DNA of 32,684 nucleotides from positions 1 through 32,684 of the forward strand of contig CAIVQA010000035.1 in NCBI GenBank assembly GCA_903907935.1, read 5' to 3'. The position numbers and the translations under genes are program-made. Under the pieces are notes generated by a model. It ran no database searches and was not told the origin of the DNA. It was given only the letters and a program-made list of their open reading frames with translations. Of this stretch, positions 8,136 to 16,111 are shown one piece after another. This DNA comes from an uncultured Francisellaceae bacterium (GTDB lineage Bacteria > Pseudomonadota > Gammaproteobacteria > UBA6186 > Azoamicaceae). Every line of letters starts with the position of its first letter. Position 1 is the stretch's first letter.

Positions 8136-9010
8136 GAAATGTGCTCCTTTAATTGCATGGCAGCTAATATACCGTCAGAGGTAGCAATAGAAATCTGTCG
8201 ATAAATATTATTTTTAATATCTCCAGCGAGATATAATAATTTATTTTTGATCAGCATAGATTCTAGTTGTTTAAGAGTATTTGAATAGAAATCTTTATTG
8301 GCAGTTCTTCCTATGGCAGCAATTAGATAATCGAAATCTTGCTCGAAGATATTGGTTTTATGTTGCAAAGTTAGTTGTTGTTTTCTCATATTTTTATTAT
8401 TAATTTTTATTACCTTAGTATTATCATAATATTTTATTTGTGCGCATAAAGTTACCTTTTTTTGTAGTATAGGTAAAGCACTAATATTAGTGCCCCGATT
8501 AAAAATACTTACTTGATTAGCTTTGGCCATACTTAAGGCATAGTCAAAAGCAGCATCTCCGGCCCCAATAATTGCAATTTTTTTATCTTTTTGAGAAATA
8601 ATATTGGTTATTTCATAATAAATATTATTGTTTATCAAGTCTATTTTCTTAGGGTTGGTGCCAGATGCAACAATAACAAATTTAGAATAATAGAGATCTT
8701 TGCCGGCAGTAATTACAAATAGCTGTTCTTGTTCAACAAAATCTAATGAATCAACATAGCTAAAAATCTGGTTTATATTATTATTTGTTAATTGTTCGTA
8801 AAATTTACGTAATAATTCTATCCCAGAAATGCCATCTGGGAATCCTAAATAATTTTCTACCATTCTAGCGTTTTGCAATAAGCTATTATGTTCTTTTTTA
8901 TCAAACATTAGTAATGACTTTAACCCAGATCTATTTAATTGAATTGCAGCGGCAATTCCTGCTGGGCCACTACCTATAATAGCAGCAGTAACAGTTTTAT
9001 TAAGTAACAT
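8132..9010 (-). CDS. thioredoxin-reductase-like flavoprotein without CxxC
   Basis: 292 residues, with the two dinucleotide-binding domains of the thioredoxin reductase family: FAD motif IIGSGPAGIAAA near residue 11, family block ENYLGFPDGISGIEL, second nucleotide motif IIGAGDAAFDYA, GRT and the FAD-contact YLAGDI near the end. The redox-active CxxC of thioredoxin reductase is absent; the protein has a single cysteine. The usual HRRxxxR that binds the NADPH phosphate is replaced by a sequence around FNRGTN, so cofactor preference may differ. It therefore resembles ferredoxin/flavodoxin reductases of this fold more than a thioredoxin reductase. It overlaps the hydrolase gene upstream by 11 bp and the radical SAM gene downstream by 4 bp. 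A role as electron donor to the radical SAM protein is a reasonable inference. Confidence 0.82.
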   Translation of the reverse strand: MLLNKTVTAAIIGSGPAGIAAAIQLNRSGLKSLLMFDKKEHNSLLQNARMVENYLGFPDGISGIELLRKFYEQLTNNNINQIFSYVDSLDFVEQEQLFVITAGKDLYYSKFVIVASGTNPKKIDLINNNIYYEITNIISQKDKKIAIIGAGDAAFDYALSMAKANQVSIFNRGTNISALPILQKKVTLCAQIKYYDNTKVIKINNKNMRKQQLTLQHKTNIFEQDFDYLIAAIGRTANKDFYSNTLKQLESMLIKNKLLYLAGDIKNNIYRQISIATSDGILAAMQLKEHIS

Positions 9011-9644
9011 TTGCCCACTCTAAAATTTCGTTAGTTAAAACAGGAGTAGCAAATCCATAAGATACATTTAATAAACTTGCTAGGTGAAAATCTCTATTAT
9101 TGGCTGCAGTTCCATCTATAGTAAAAAAAACTTCGAATCCTCGCATAAATGCTGATCTTGCTGTTGATTCGCAACATAAATTAGCCATAACTCCGGTAAT
9201 AACTATTTGTTTAATATTATGATGCTTTAATTGTTCTTCTAGATCAGTATACAAAAATGCATCATATTGTGATTTATATAATATAGGTATGTTTTTGTCA
9301 GTTAAGTTGGGGATTATGTTAGACTCTAAATTATCAGCAGCTATTATAGATTGCCACCATTTTGTCATTAATTTGTTATTTTCGTTGGTGTTTATATGTT
9401 TAGTTTGTAAAACAAATAAATTATTTTGTAAATAAAATTCTTGCAATTTTTTAATATTAGGAATTATAGCTGTCATGCTAGGGATAAGGTTAAAAAATAT
9501 TGTTTGCATATCGATAATTAATAATGCAGAATTTTTAAGAATAAATTTATAGTTGTGTTTTTCTCTAAGTGTTTTAATCTTTTCTAAAAACTTATTTGCC
9601 TTAGTATTAATATTTTTTGTGGTAAAATATGTTTGTTTTTTCAT
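9000..9644 (-). CDS. isochorismatase-family cysteine hydrolase
   Basis: 214 residues of the isochorismatase-like hydrolase fold (PF00857). The Asp-Lys-Cys triad is visible: D45 in LLIIDMQ, K124 in LYKSQYDAF and C157 in GVMANLCCESTARSAF. The last block looks more like amidohydrolases such as RutB than true isochorismatase, since EntB-type enzymes lack the cysteine. Members hydrolyse nicotinamide, N-carbamoyl compounds, ureido groups or vinyl ethers, and the substrate cannot be read from sequence. About 35 basic residues precede the domain. The gene starts 8 bp after the folK-folP fusion and overlaps the flavoprotein gene by 11 bp, so it is made together with folate enzymes. It may act on a pterin- or aminobenzoate-related compound; this is speculation. 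Confidence 0.85.
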   Translation of the reverse strand: MKKQTYFTTKNINTKANKFLEKIKTLREKHNYKFILKNSALLIIDMQTIFFNLIPSMTAIIPNIKKLQEFYLQNNLFVLQTKHINTNENNKLMTKWWQSIIAADNLESNIIPNLTDKNIPILYKSQYDAFLYTDLEEQLKHHNIKQIVITGVMANLCCESTARSAFMRGFEVFFTIDGTAANNRDFHLASLLNVSYGFATPVLTNEILEWANVT

Positions 9645-9652
9645 TTATATTA

Positions 9653-10990
9653 TTATATTAAAAATGTCTGCATATGTAAGTTTTTCATGTTGTGTTCTAC
9701 ATTATGTACCCGTAAATATTGAACTTTTTTTTGTGCCAAAAATTCGGAAACAACTGCTGTTTCGTAATCTCGTTCGGCAAATGGTTGATTAGTACATATA
9801 TTTAAAAAAGATTTCCGTGAATGTCCTACTAATAGTGGAAGATCTAAAGCATGAAATTCTTGGATGCGTTGCAATAATTGTAAATTTTGTTTAGCATTTT
9901 TGCCAAAACCTATGCCAGGATCAAAAATAAGCCGTTCTTCTTTTATACCAGATTGTAAAATAAGATTTTTTCTATTTAAGGCCCAGTTAAATACTATATT
10001 TACAGGATCTTGATCTGCAGGGATTAAAAGATCTCGATTGGCAGGGATCCCTAAATTATGCATATAAACAGCATAAACATCAGCTTCTTTTATTAGGTTG
10101 CACATTTTAGGATCTATCAATCCAGAAACATCATTAATCCAATGCACTCCAAGCGAAATTGCTTTTTCTGCTACTTTATAATGTCGAGTATCAATACTGA
10201 TCTTTGGACCCCATGCATTTTTTTGCCAATGGTTAATTACAGCTTGTAATACTGGATATAATCGTTCCCATTCTAATTCTGCTGAGATTTCTTTGGCATT
10301 TGGCCTGGTTGATTCTGCTCCTATATCAATAACATCTGCTCCAGAGTTAAATAAATGTATTGCATGTTCTAAAGCCTGTTCTATTGTTTGATTTTTACCT
10401 CCATCCGAAAATGAATCTGGAGTAATATTTACAATACCTAGTAATTGAGGGGTGTCTATTCTATTAGCTACCCTATGAGTATTTAAGGGAGCGGTACCAG
10501 CACATGTCGAACCCCATAATTTTAAATTGTCTGTAATAGTATTGATTGTATTTTGTTCTGTAATATAGTCTTGCCACTCTACAACTAAATCTATGAGTGG
10601 CCATAAAGCAAATGGACGTTTATGTAATTCTGGATGAGGTATTATTAATTCTTTAGTAGTTATTTTTTTGCCGCGCCATGCAAGAATATCAATATCAATT
10701 ATGCGAGGAGCCCACGTTAAATTAGGGTTTTTGCGGCCAATTTTAGTTTCTATGGTTTTTAAAATGGTTAGTAATTTTATTGGTTCTATAAAAGTTTCGC
10801 AGCTTATGGCAACATTTAAATAAAATTGATTCCAAGCTTTTGGGGCATTCTCTAAAAGTAGAGCATTAGATCTATATAGTGGAGAAACCTGTATAATTTT
10901 TAATTCAGGTATTAATTTAAGATAAGATAAAGCTGTTCGTAGATTTTTTGTGCGATCTCCTTGATTAGTACCTAAACCTAAAATTAGCAT
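9653..10990 (-). CDS. folKP: HPPK-DHPS fusion (FolK-FolP)
   Basis: 445 residues carrying two consecutive folate enzymes. Residues 1-160 are 6-hydroxymethyl-7,8-dihydropterin pyrophosphokinase (GLGTNQGDR at 5-13, the PRIIDIDIL block at 95-103, [10 protein letters not shown] at 118-127). Residues from about 183 are dihydropteroate synthase ([15 protein letters not shown] at 184-198, [19 protein letters not shown], and VGHSRKSFL near the end). The protein phosphorylates the pterin and then condenses it with p-aminobenzoate. Such fusions are known in Francisella and in eukaryotes. It overlaps folE by 7 bp. No dihydroneopterin aldolase (folB) or PABA genes lie in the window, so these steps must be elsewhere. 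Confidence 0.96.
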   Translation of the reverse strand: MLILGLGTNQGDRTKNLRTALSYLKLIPELKIIQVSPLYRSNALLLENAPKAWNQFYLNVAISCETFIEPIKLLTILKTIETKIGRKNPNLTWAPRIIDIDILAWRGKKITTKELIIPHPELHKRPFALWPLIDLVVEWQDYITEQNTINTITDNLKLWGSTCAGTAPLNTHRVANRIDTPQLLGIVNITPDSFSDGGKNQTIEQALEHAIHLFNSGADVIDIGAESTRPNAKEISAELEWERLYPVLQAVINHWQKNAWGPKISIDTRHYKVAEKAISLGVHWINDVSGLIDPKMCNLIKEADVYAVYMHNLGIPANRDLLIPADQDPVNIVFNWALNRKNLILQSGIKEERLIFDPGIGFGKNAKQNLQLLQRIQEFHALDLPLLVGHSRKSFLNICTNQPFAERDYETAVVSEFLAQKKVQYLRVHNVEHNMKNLHMQTFLI

Positions 10991-11622
10991 GGTTCTTTTT
11001 CGTTTGAAAGTGCAAGTAAAAATTCTTGTTTTAAATCACTGTTTTCTTTAAGTAGCCCAGTTGTTGCTAAAGTTTTAGTTATTACAGAGCTTTTACTTAC
11101 GCCTCGCATTGCCATACATAGATGGGTTGCTTCAATTATTACTATAACTCCTTTGGAGTTTATAGTTGTTGTTAAAGATTCGGCAATTTGTTTAGTTAAG
11201 TTTTCTTGTATTTGTAGTCTTCTAGCATAAATGTCAACAATTCTAGCAATTTTTGATAAGCCTATAACTTTTCCATTGGGAATGTAACCAACATGGCATT
11301 TACCTGTAAATGGCAATAGATGATGTTCGCATATTGAAAATAATTCGATATCTTTAACAATAACCATTTCATCATTTGGGCAATCAAATAAGGCATTATT
11401 AATTATGTCCTTTGGATCCATATTATAACCGCTAGTTAGGAACATATATGCTTTTGCAGCTCTGGTTGCGGTATCCTTTAACCCAGCTCTCTGTGGATCT
11501 TCACCAAGTAATAAAATCAAATCATTAAATATTTTTGTAAGCTTATTAATGTGATTTTCTGGATTTGTTGAATTAACAGGAAAAGAACATGAATTTTTTT
11601 TTGTATAAATAGTACTACTCAC
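10984..11622 (-). CDS. folE: GTP cyclohydrolase I
   Basis: 212 residues, family-typical length. It converts GTP to 7,8-dihydroneopterin triphosphate, the first step of folate synthesis. The zinc ligands C98 and H101 (ICEHHLLPF) and C169 (THLCMAMRG) match C110, H113 and C181 of the E. coli enzyme. Other blocks are [13 protein letters not shown] (42-54) and [10 protein letters not shown] (121-130). The start codon is GTG, with AGGA eight bases upstream. First gene of the fol operon. Only 17 bp separate it from the antitoxin gene upstream on the same strand, so a separate folE promoter would have to lie within the antitoxin gene, or folE is read from the toxin-antitoxin promoter. Confidence 0.97.
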   Translation of the reverse strand: MSSTIYTKKNSCSFPVNSTNPENHINKLTKIFNDLILLLGEDPQRAGLKDTATRAAKAYMFLTSGYNMDPKDIINNALFDCPNDEMVIVKDIELFSICEHHLLPFTGKCHVGYIPNGKVIGLSKIARIVDIYARRLQIQENLTKQIAESLTTTINSKGVIVIIEATHLCMAMRGVSKSSVITKTLATTGLLKENSDLKQEFLLALSNEKEPC

Positions 11623-11639
11623 GATTATTATCCTTAGAT

Positions 11640-11957
11640 TTAATGGCGGATTTTTACTCCTATGTTAACTTTTTCAATTTTTTGGATTGCTTGTAGAACA
11701 GCACAAAAATTACTAGTAGTAGGATTACCTTTATCACTAAGCATTCTTTGTAAGCTTTTATCGCTAATTTTAGTTCTTTTAGCTAATGTTTCAAATGATA
11801 CACTAGAATTAACATAATCTCTAAGAAGGGATTTAGCTATATCTAGATCTCCAGATAAAAACTCATTAATTGATTCTTCAAGTAAAGCTATACGAAAGGC
11901 AGAATCTTTTAATGCGCGTGCTTGGACAGTTTCTTTAAAATTTCTAGTTAAACCCAT
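11640..11957 (-). CDS. HigA-like antitoxin (addiction module antidote)
   Basis: 105 residues from the ATG at 11957, chosen because GGGAG lies just upstream; a GTG four codons earlier is the longer alternative. The protein matches the antidote family paired with RelE/ParE-like killers: an N-terminal block [13 protein letters not shown] that contacts toxin and DNA, then an XRE-type helix-turn-helix with [22 protein letters not shown], and the typical [15 protein letters not shown] ending. It lies 17 bp after its toxin gene, in the toxin-first order usual for HigBA-type modules. The antitoxin should bind and neutralise the toxin and repress the pair. It is followed closely by folE. Confidence 0.88.
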   Translation of the reverse strand: MGLTRNFKETVQARALKDSAFRIALLEESINEFLSGDLDIAKSLLRDYVNSSVSFETLAKRTKISDKSLQRMLSDKGNPTTSNFCAVLQAIQKIEKVNIGVKIRH

Positions 11958-11974
11958 AAATTCTCCCACATTTC

Positions 11975-12304
11975 TTAATGCAATACACTCTTCTTATACT
12001 CAGATAGCAATTCAACAGCTAACTGAATATCTTTGTTTTGTCCTCGTTTTATGCCGCCAACTAGCAATAAAACAACATTTTTCCCTACCTTTCCAAAATA
12101 AAGACGATATCCTGGACCTGTATCTATTTTAAATTCCCACACACCGTTACCTAAGAATTTAGTACAGGCAAAATTGCCCTTCTCCATTTTATGAAGAGCG
12201 GCTGTAACTTTAGCCGCCGCTGTCGCGTTTAGCTTTTCAAACCAATCTCTAAAATACGATTTGCCTATAGAACTAATATGCTCTTTGACTTCATAATTAA
12301 TCAT
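11975..12304 (-). CDS. RelE/ParE-superfamily toxin, HigB-like killer protein
   Basis: 109 residues, typical for the addiction-module killer family (Gp49-like, PF05973). Family features are FRDWFEKL near the start, ALHKMEKGNF, a central GVWEFKID, GPGYRLYFGK, and the ending LLLVGGIKRGQNKDIQLAVEL. Related toxins cut mRNA on the ribosome. The ATG follows an 18-bp palindrome by 8 bp, and no good ribosome site is visible, so the leader may be very short. It is transcribed first, ahead of its antitoxin and probably folE. Confidence 0.88.
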   Translation of the reverse strand: MINYEVKEHISSIGKSYFRDWFEKLNATAAAKVTAALHKMEKGNFACTKFLGNGVWEFKIDTGPGYRLYFGKVGKNVVLLLVGGIKRGQNKDIQLAVELLSEYKKSVLH

Positions 12305-12312
12305 AGCATAAA

Positions 12313-12330
12313 GGTAACATATATGTTTCC
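12313..12330 (-). promoter_or_regulatory. palindromic operator of the HigBA-like module
   Basis: GGTAACATATATGTTTCC is an 18-bp palindrome with one mismatched pair; its centre AACATATATGTT is perfect. It lies 8 bp upstream of the toxin ATG, where the antitoxin would be expected to bind and repress its own operon. The 12331-12578 stretch between this site and the beta-lactamase gene holds no gene; a TATAAT at 12476-12481 is the only other notable element. Confidence 0.6.
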
Positions 12331-12578
12331 AATAATAAAGTTATGTGTAAAAAATTTTTGTAACCATTCACGTTTTATGGTGTTCTAATGCTTTTTTTAG
12401 GTTTAACTGGTTGATAGAATGGTATCAAAAACACGAGTAGCACTTAAGTAACTAGCATCACAGCTAGAATGATTGTATAATCACCTACATCTACTTAACT
12501 AATGATTCTACTGCAATTCAAATATCCAAACAATACTGCTTATTGACCAAATATCTTTTGGCATATAGATTTATAAAA

Positions 12579-13364
12579 ATGAAAAAAACAATTCTATTTT
12601 TAAGTCTAGTATTATTATTTAGTGCCACGGCAGAGGCGGAAACAAAATGTTTTTTGGCGAAGGAAAATAATCAAATCATCAATTCAGAAGGCAGTGATTG
12701 CGAAACACGCTATGCACCTGAATCTACCTTTAAAATTGCGCTTAGCATGATGGGTTTTGATTCTGGTGTCTTACAAGATGAAACCAATCCTTCGTTCCCA
12801 TGCAAAGAGGAATATGATTATTTTATAAACACATGTAAAGGACCACATACTCCAAGTACATGGATGAGAGATAGCTGCCTTTGGTATTCAAGAGTATTAA
12901 CTCAAGAACTTAAAATGGAAAAATTTCAAGATTATATCCAAAAATTTAACTATGGAAACAAAGAGATTAAGGGCAAAAATGCCCTTATAGACGCATGGAT
13001 TTCAAGTTCATTGCAAATTTCTCCTTTAGAGCAAACAGAATTTTTACAAAAAGTTGCGGATCAGCAGTTTCCTATAAGCAGTAAAGCATACAAGATGACC
13101 AAAAAAATCATGTTCCTACAAGAATTACCAGGTGGCTGGAAACTTTATGGCAAAACAGGTAACGGTAGACAGTTAGATAAGGATAGCAAAAAAACAGATC
13201 TACAACATGGCTGGTTTGTTGGCTTTATTGAAAAAGATGGTCGTTCAATTACATTTGCAAGCCATATTAAAGATGATAAAAAATACAATATTTTTGCAAG
13301 CTTTAGAGCAAGAAATGAAGCACTGATCAAATTATGGTATTTAATCGATGAGCTGGAAAAATGA
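12579..13364 (+). CDS. class D (OXA-type) beta-lactamase
   Basis: 261 residues from the ATG at 12579, which begins a good signal peptide (MKKTILFLSLVLLFSATAEA, cleaved near residue 20); a TTG 36 bases earlier gives a longer reading that spoils it. The enzyme hydrolyses beta-lactams in the periplasm through an acyl-serine. Motifs: S49-T-F-K52 (active serine and carbamylated lysine), S99-C-L (usually S-x-V), Y125-G-N127, W140, and K192-T-G194. All key residues are present, so it should be active, with the Ser-Cys-Leu variant the one oddity. A possible promoter is TTGACC (12543) with TATAGA or TAGATT near 12564-12571, leaving almost no leader; no ribosome site is seen. A MITE-like repeat follows 46 bp after the stop. 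Legionella species carry chromosomal OXA genes of this kind; acquisition by transfer is likely but unproven. Confidence 0.93.
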   Translation: MKKTILFLSLVLLFSATAEAETKCFLAKENNQIINSEGSDCETRYAPESTFKIALSMMGFDSGVLQDETNPSFPCKEEYDYFINTCKGPHTPSTWMRDSCLWYSRVLTQELKMEKFQDYIQKFNYGNKEIKGKNALIDAWISSSLQISPLEQTEFLQKVADQQFPISSKAYKMTKKIMFLQELPGGWKLYGKTGNGRQLDKDSKKTDLQHGWFVGFIEKDGRSITFASHIKDDKKYNIFASFRARNEALIKLWYLIDELEK

Positions 13365-13410
13365 GTTATTATTGCAAAATAAATTCAATAACATTGAAAA
13401 ATCTTTTGAC

Positions 13411-13557
13411 TATACTGATCACACATGAGTTTTCGGTACTCTAAAAAACAAGGAGTGTTGTTTGAGCACTATGCTGCTGCTGTTAGCGCTGCCACACGTA
13501 GGGCGAGTTCAGCGAATTATTTTTTAGAATACCGAAAACTCATGTACGATCAGTATA
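13411..13557. mobile_element. MITE-like palindromic repeat, copy 1 (short, subfamily A)
   Basis: 147 bp bounded by TATACTGATC and GATCAGTATA. The arms, TATACTGATCACACATGAG and onwards through TTTTCGGTACTCTAAAAAA, are near-perfect inverted repeats of about 38 bases. The centre carries the subfamily A sequence (CTGCTGCTGTTAGCGCTGCC, GGGCGAGTTCAGCG). There is no open frame for a transposase. The TA at each edge fits the target duplication of IS630/Tc1-type elements. It lies between the convergent beta-lactamase and GNAT genes and its hairpin could end transcription from both. The GNAT stop codon directly abuts it. Confidence 0.85.
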
Positions 13558-14163
13558 CTACTCATCAATGTTGATTTTTAAAGCTGGTAGGTTGTTTATA
13601 TTACAGCAAGCATACAATAAGCCATTAGTAACTTTTTTGTTCACAAAGTTAATAAAATAATTTTCCAATTCACCTTCCATGTTAAATCCTAACTTTACGG
13701 GGATTGCTTTACTTTTATTGTTATTTACAAAGATTTTAATTTCAATCCGCTTAGCTTTATAAATAATAAAACAGCCTCTTGATAAGGCATTAACTGCTTC
13801 AGTCATATATCCTTTACCTGTTTCTCTAGTATCCAGCCAATATGCAAATTCAAAAAAAGGTACAAACCAATTTATTCGTATTATCCAAATCAAACCTAAA
13901 AATCTACTATCGTTTTTTGAAAATAAAGAAAAAAACATTTGTTCTGGTCGTTCTTTCATATGACATTCTAGAGAAAAATTAATAAATTCCTTAACGTCAT
14001 CAATTGATTTTCCAGATTTAGCCCAACTCCAATACGGAGACATTTCTGTAATGGAGGCCGATTCAGCTTTCCAATAAGCATTGGCATCTTCCAGTTTTAT
14101 TGGTTGTAATATTAATCTTGGTGTTTCAATTTTAGAAATTAATTTAGTATTTGTACTTTGCAT
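13558..14163 (-). CDS. GNAT-family N-acetyltransferase (RimJ/RimL type)
   Basis: 201 residues. The opening IETPRLILQPIKLEDANAY and the acetyl-CoA loop RETGKGYMTEAVNAL, followed by RIEIKIFVNNNKSKAIPVKLGF, are typical of RimJ/RimL-like acetyltransferases, which modify protein N-termini or small molecules including antibiotics. Length is normal. Its ATG overlaps the stop of the upstream ABC transporter gene (TAATG), so the two are translated together; an acetyltransferase beside an exporter suggests handling or resistance to a small molecule. The substrate is unknown. The TAG stop touches the end of a MITE-like repeat, so the last codons may have been set by that insertion. Confidence 0.85.
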   Translation of the reverse strand: MQSTNTKLISKIETPRLILQPIKLEDANAYWKAESASITEMSPYWSWAKSGKSIDDVKEFINFSLECHMKERPEQMFFSLFSKNDSRFLGLIWIIRINWFVPFFEFAYWLDTRETGKGYMTEAVNALSRGCFIIYKAKRIEIKIFVNNNKSKAIPVKLGFNMEGELENYFINFVNKKVTNGLLYACCNINNLPALKINIDE

Positions 14164-15953
14164 TATAGATTTTCCTTAGCTGTTATAAATCCACCAGCTT
14201 GCATTTGCCACAATTTATAAAAATGACCGTTAGTATTTGCAAGCAATTTATCTAAAGAGCCATCTTCTATAATTTTGCCATTTTCTAAAAAAATTATCCT
14301 ATCCATATTTTTTAGAGTTGATAATCTATGAGCTACTATAATAGTAGTTTTATTTTGTATAATTTTATACAAATTTTTCTGTATATATTCTTCTGTAGCT
14401 GAATCTAAAGAAGAAGTTGCTTCGTCCATTAAAAGAATAGAAGAGTTTTTAAGAAAAGCTCTAGCCATGGCGACTCTTTGTTTTTGCCCGCCAGATAATT
14501 TTATTCCTCGTTCACCAACTAAAGATTGATAACCATCTGGCAAATTAATAATAAAATCATGACATTCAGCTTTTTTAGCGGCATTAATTACATCTGTATC
14601 ACTAGCATTAATTTTTGCAAAACGAATGTTATCCATAATCGATCGATGAAATAATTCTGGATCTTGAGGAATAACTGTTATTTGTTCTCTAAGAGAATTT
14701 TTAGTTACAGTTTTTATATCTTGATTATCTATTAAAATATTTCCTGATTGAATATCCATTAAACGTAAAATTAATTTAATTAATGTCGATTTGCCACCTC
14801 CAGAATAGCCGACTAATCCTATTTTTTCTGAAGGCTTTATAATTAGAGTAAGATCTTCAAATAAAGGCTTATTATTCCTGAAACTAAAAGAAATATTATT
14901 AAATTTAATTTCTCCTTTAGTAATGAAAATGGGTGGCGCTTTTGGTGCATCTATAATTTCGTAAGGATCTACAATAAAATGTAATGCTTGTTTACAGATC
15001 CCTACAGATCTAGCGAACTGTTGCATTTGCTTGCCGATATCATAAACAGCCCATGTAAAAGAAATAGATATACCCAACACTAAACTAAAGTCACCTACTG
15101 TTACTAAGTTTTTACTACGTGCATAAACAAGTGCTATTAACATGCATCCTATAAATATAGTAACACTAGCATCGTGTAAAAAACTGACTTTTAAGTTATA
15201 CCATTGCAGATGTCGATCTCGATTTACAAGCTCTTTAAGAACTTGATCTATATTTATGATTTCGTAATCAATGTTTGTAAAAAGCTTAGTATTCATAACG
15301 TTAGATATAGAATCAGAAATTGTTCCGGCAAATTTAGAAGTAGTTTCAGATAATTTTTCAGATAGCGTGTTTAATGGTTTAGATGCTAAATATGATAAGT
15401 AAACAAAACAAGTACCCCAGACAATAATAATTATCCCAAATATAGGAGGTACCATAATAAACAACATACTACTAGCTATAATCAACGCAAAAATCCTAGG
15501 GTAAAACCAATTATTAATAATTTGGATAATTATTTCTACATTGTTAATCATATTAAATACTTGTTGTGTTATGCTTCCTGCAAAATGATTTTGAAAAAAA
15601 TCATAAGAATTATTCATCAAAAAACTAAACAGGTCTTTAGCTATAGATGACTTTATTGCAGGGTATAGGCGTAAATTAGTATAACTATATAAATCATAAT
15701 TTAGACCAGCAAATACTCTCATGGAAATATATAGTATAACTGGTATTAATACGGCATTAATCAAGCTAGCTTGAATTGCCGAATTTTGATATTTAACAAC
15801 AGTATCTATAATTATTTTAAACAAGTAAGGGGTTAGCGATATTTCTATTGATCCAGATAGAGCAGTAATAAAAAATCCAAACAAACACCATTTTTTGTTT
15901 TTTAGGTATTTCCAAATAAAGCTATTTAGGGTTTTTGGTAATTCACTTTGCAT
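14163..15953 (-). CDS. ABC transporter, fused permease and ATPase (exporter type)
   Basis: 596 residues with the half-transporter layout of MsbA/LmrA-like exporters. Residues about 1-330 hold six membrane segments. The ATPase domain follows, with Walker A GYSGGGKST (382-390), a PQDPELFH Q-loop, the signature LSGGQKQR (486-493), Walker B ILLMDEA (506-512) and the switch histidine in IVAHRLS. All catalytic residues are intact. It should work as a homodimer in the inner membrane, exporting a lipid, peptide or drug; the substrate cannot be told. It is translated together with the GNAT gene and divergent from the APH-like gene across about 158 bp. Confidence 0.93.
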   Translation of the reverse strand: MQSELPKTLNSFIWKYLKNKKWCLFGFFITALSGSIEISLTPYLFKIIIDTVVKYQNSAIQASLINAVLIPVILYISMRVFAGLNYDLYSYTNLRLYPAIKSSIAKDLFSFLMNNSYDFFQNHFAGSITQQVFNMINNVEIIIQIINNWFYPRIFALIIASSMLFIMVPPIFGIIIIVWGTCFVYLSYLASKPLNTLSEKLSETTSKFAGTISDSISNVMNTKLFTNIDYEIINIDQVLKELVNRDRHLQWYNLKVSFLHDASVTIFIGCMLIALVYARSKNLVTVGDFSLVLGISISFTWAVYDIGKQMQQFARSVGICKQALHFIVDPYEIIDAPKAPPIFITKGEIKFNNISFSFRNNKPLFEDLTLIIKPSEKIGLVGYSGGGKSTLIKLILRLMDIQSGNILIDNQDIKTVTKNSLREQITVIPQDPELFHRSIMDNIRFAKINASDTDVINAAKKAECHDFIINLPDGYQSLVGERGIKLSGGQKQRVAMARAFLKNSSILLMDEATSSLDSATEEYIQKNLYKIIQNKTTIIVAHRLSTLKNMDRIIFLENGKIIEDGSLDKLLANTNGHFYKLWQMQAGGFITAKENL

Positions 15954-16028
15954 AATAATATTAATTATATAATATTTCAGATAGATCTTAATGTGATAGG
16001 TTACTGTTTAGTTTAGTTATAAAATTGC

Positions 16029-16067
16029 TATACTACTAATTATTAGTATAAAATATAAAAATTGACA
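16029..16067. promoter_or_regulatory. palindrome and -35-like box between divergent genes
   Basis: TATACTACTAATTATTAGTA with two more bases (16029-16050) is a 22-bp near-perfect palindrome, and a consensus TTGACA follows at 16062-16067 pointing towards the APH-like gene. The matching -10 (AACAAT near 16086) is weak. Together they could be an operator and promoter for one or both of the divergent ABC and APH-like genes. Confidence 0.4.
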
Positions 16068-16111
16068 TAGGTAGATTACGCAACTAACAATTAATAGTTA
16101 GATCAAAAAAC

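Noticed and set aside
8132..9010. Naming the flavoprotein as thioredoxin reductase (trxB)
   Set aside because: The redox CxxC between the two nucleotide-binding domains is absent and the whole protein has one cysteine.
9553..9792. Plus-strand frame of 79 codons across the hydrolase/FolK-FolP junction
   Set aside because: It is the antisense of two well-supported genes and shows no ribosome site or recognisable domain.
13411..13557. Repeat copies as plain intrinsic terminators
   Set aside because: They are far longer than terminators, share sequence across distant loci, and two of them (copies 2 and 6) lie upstream of genes; terminator action may be a side effect at some sites.
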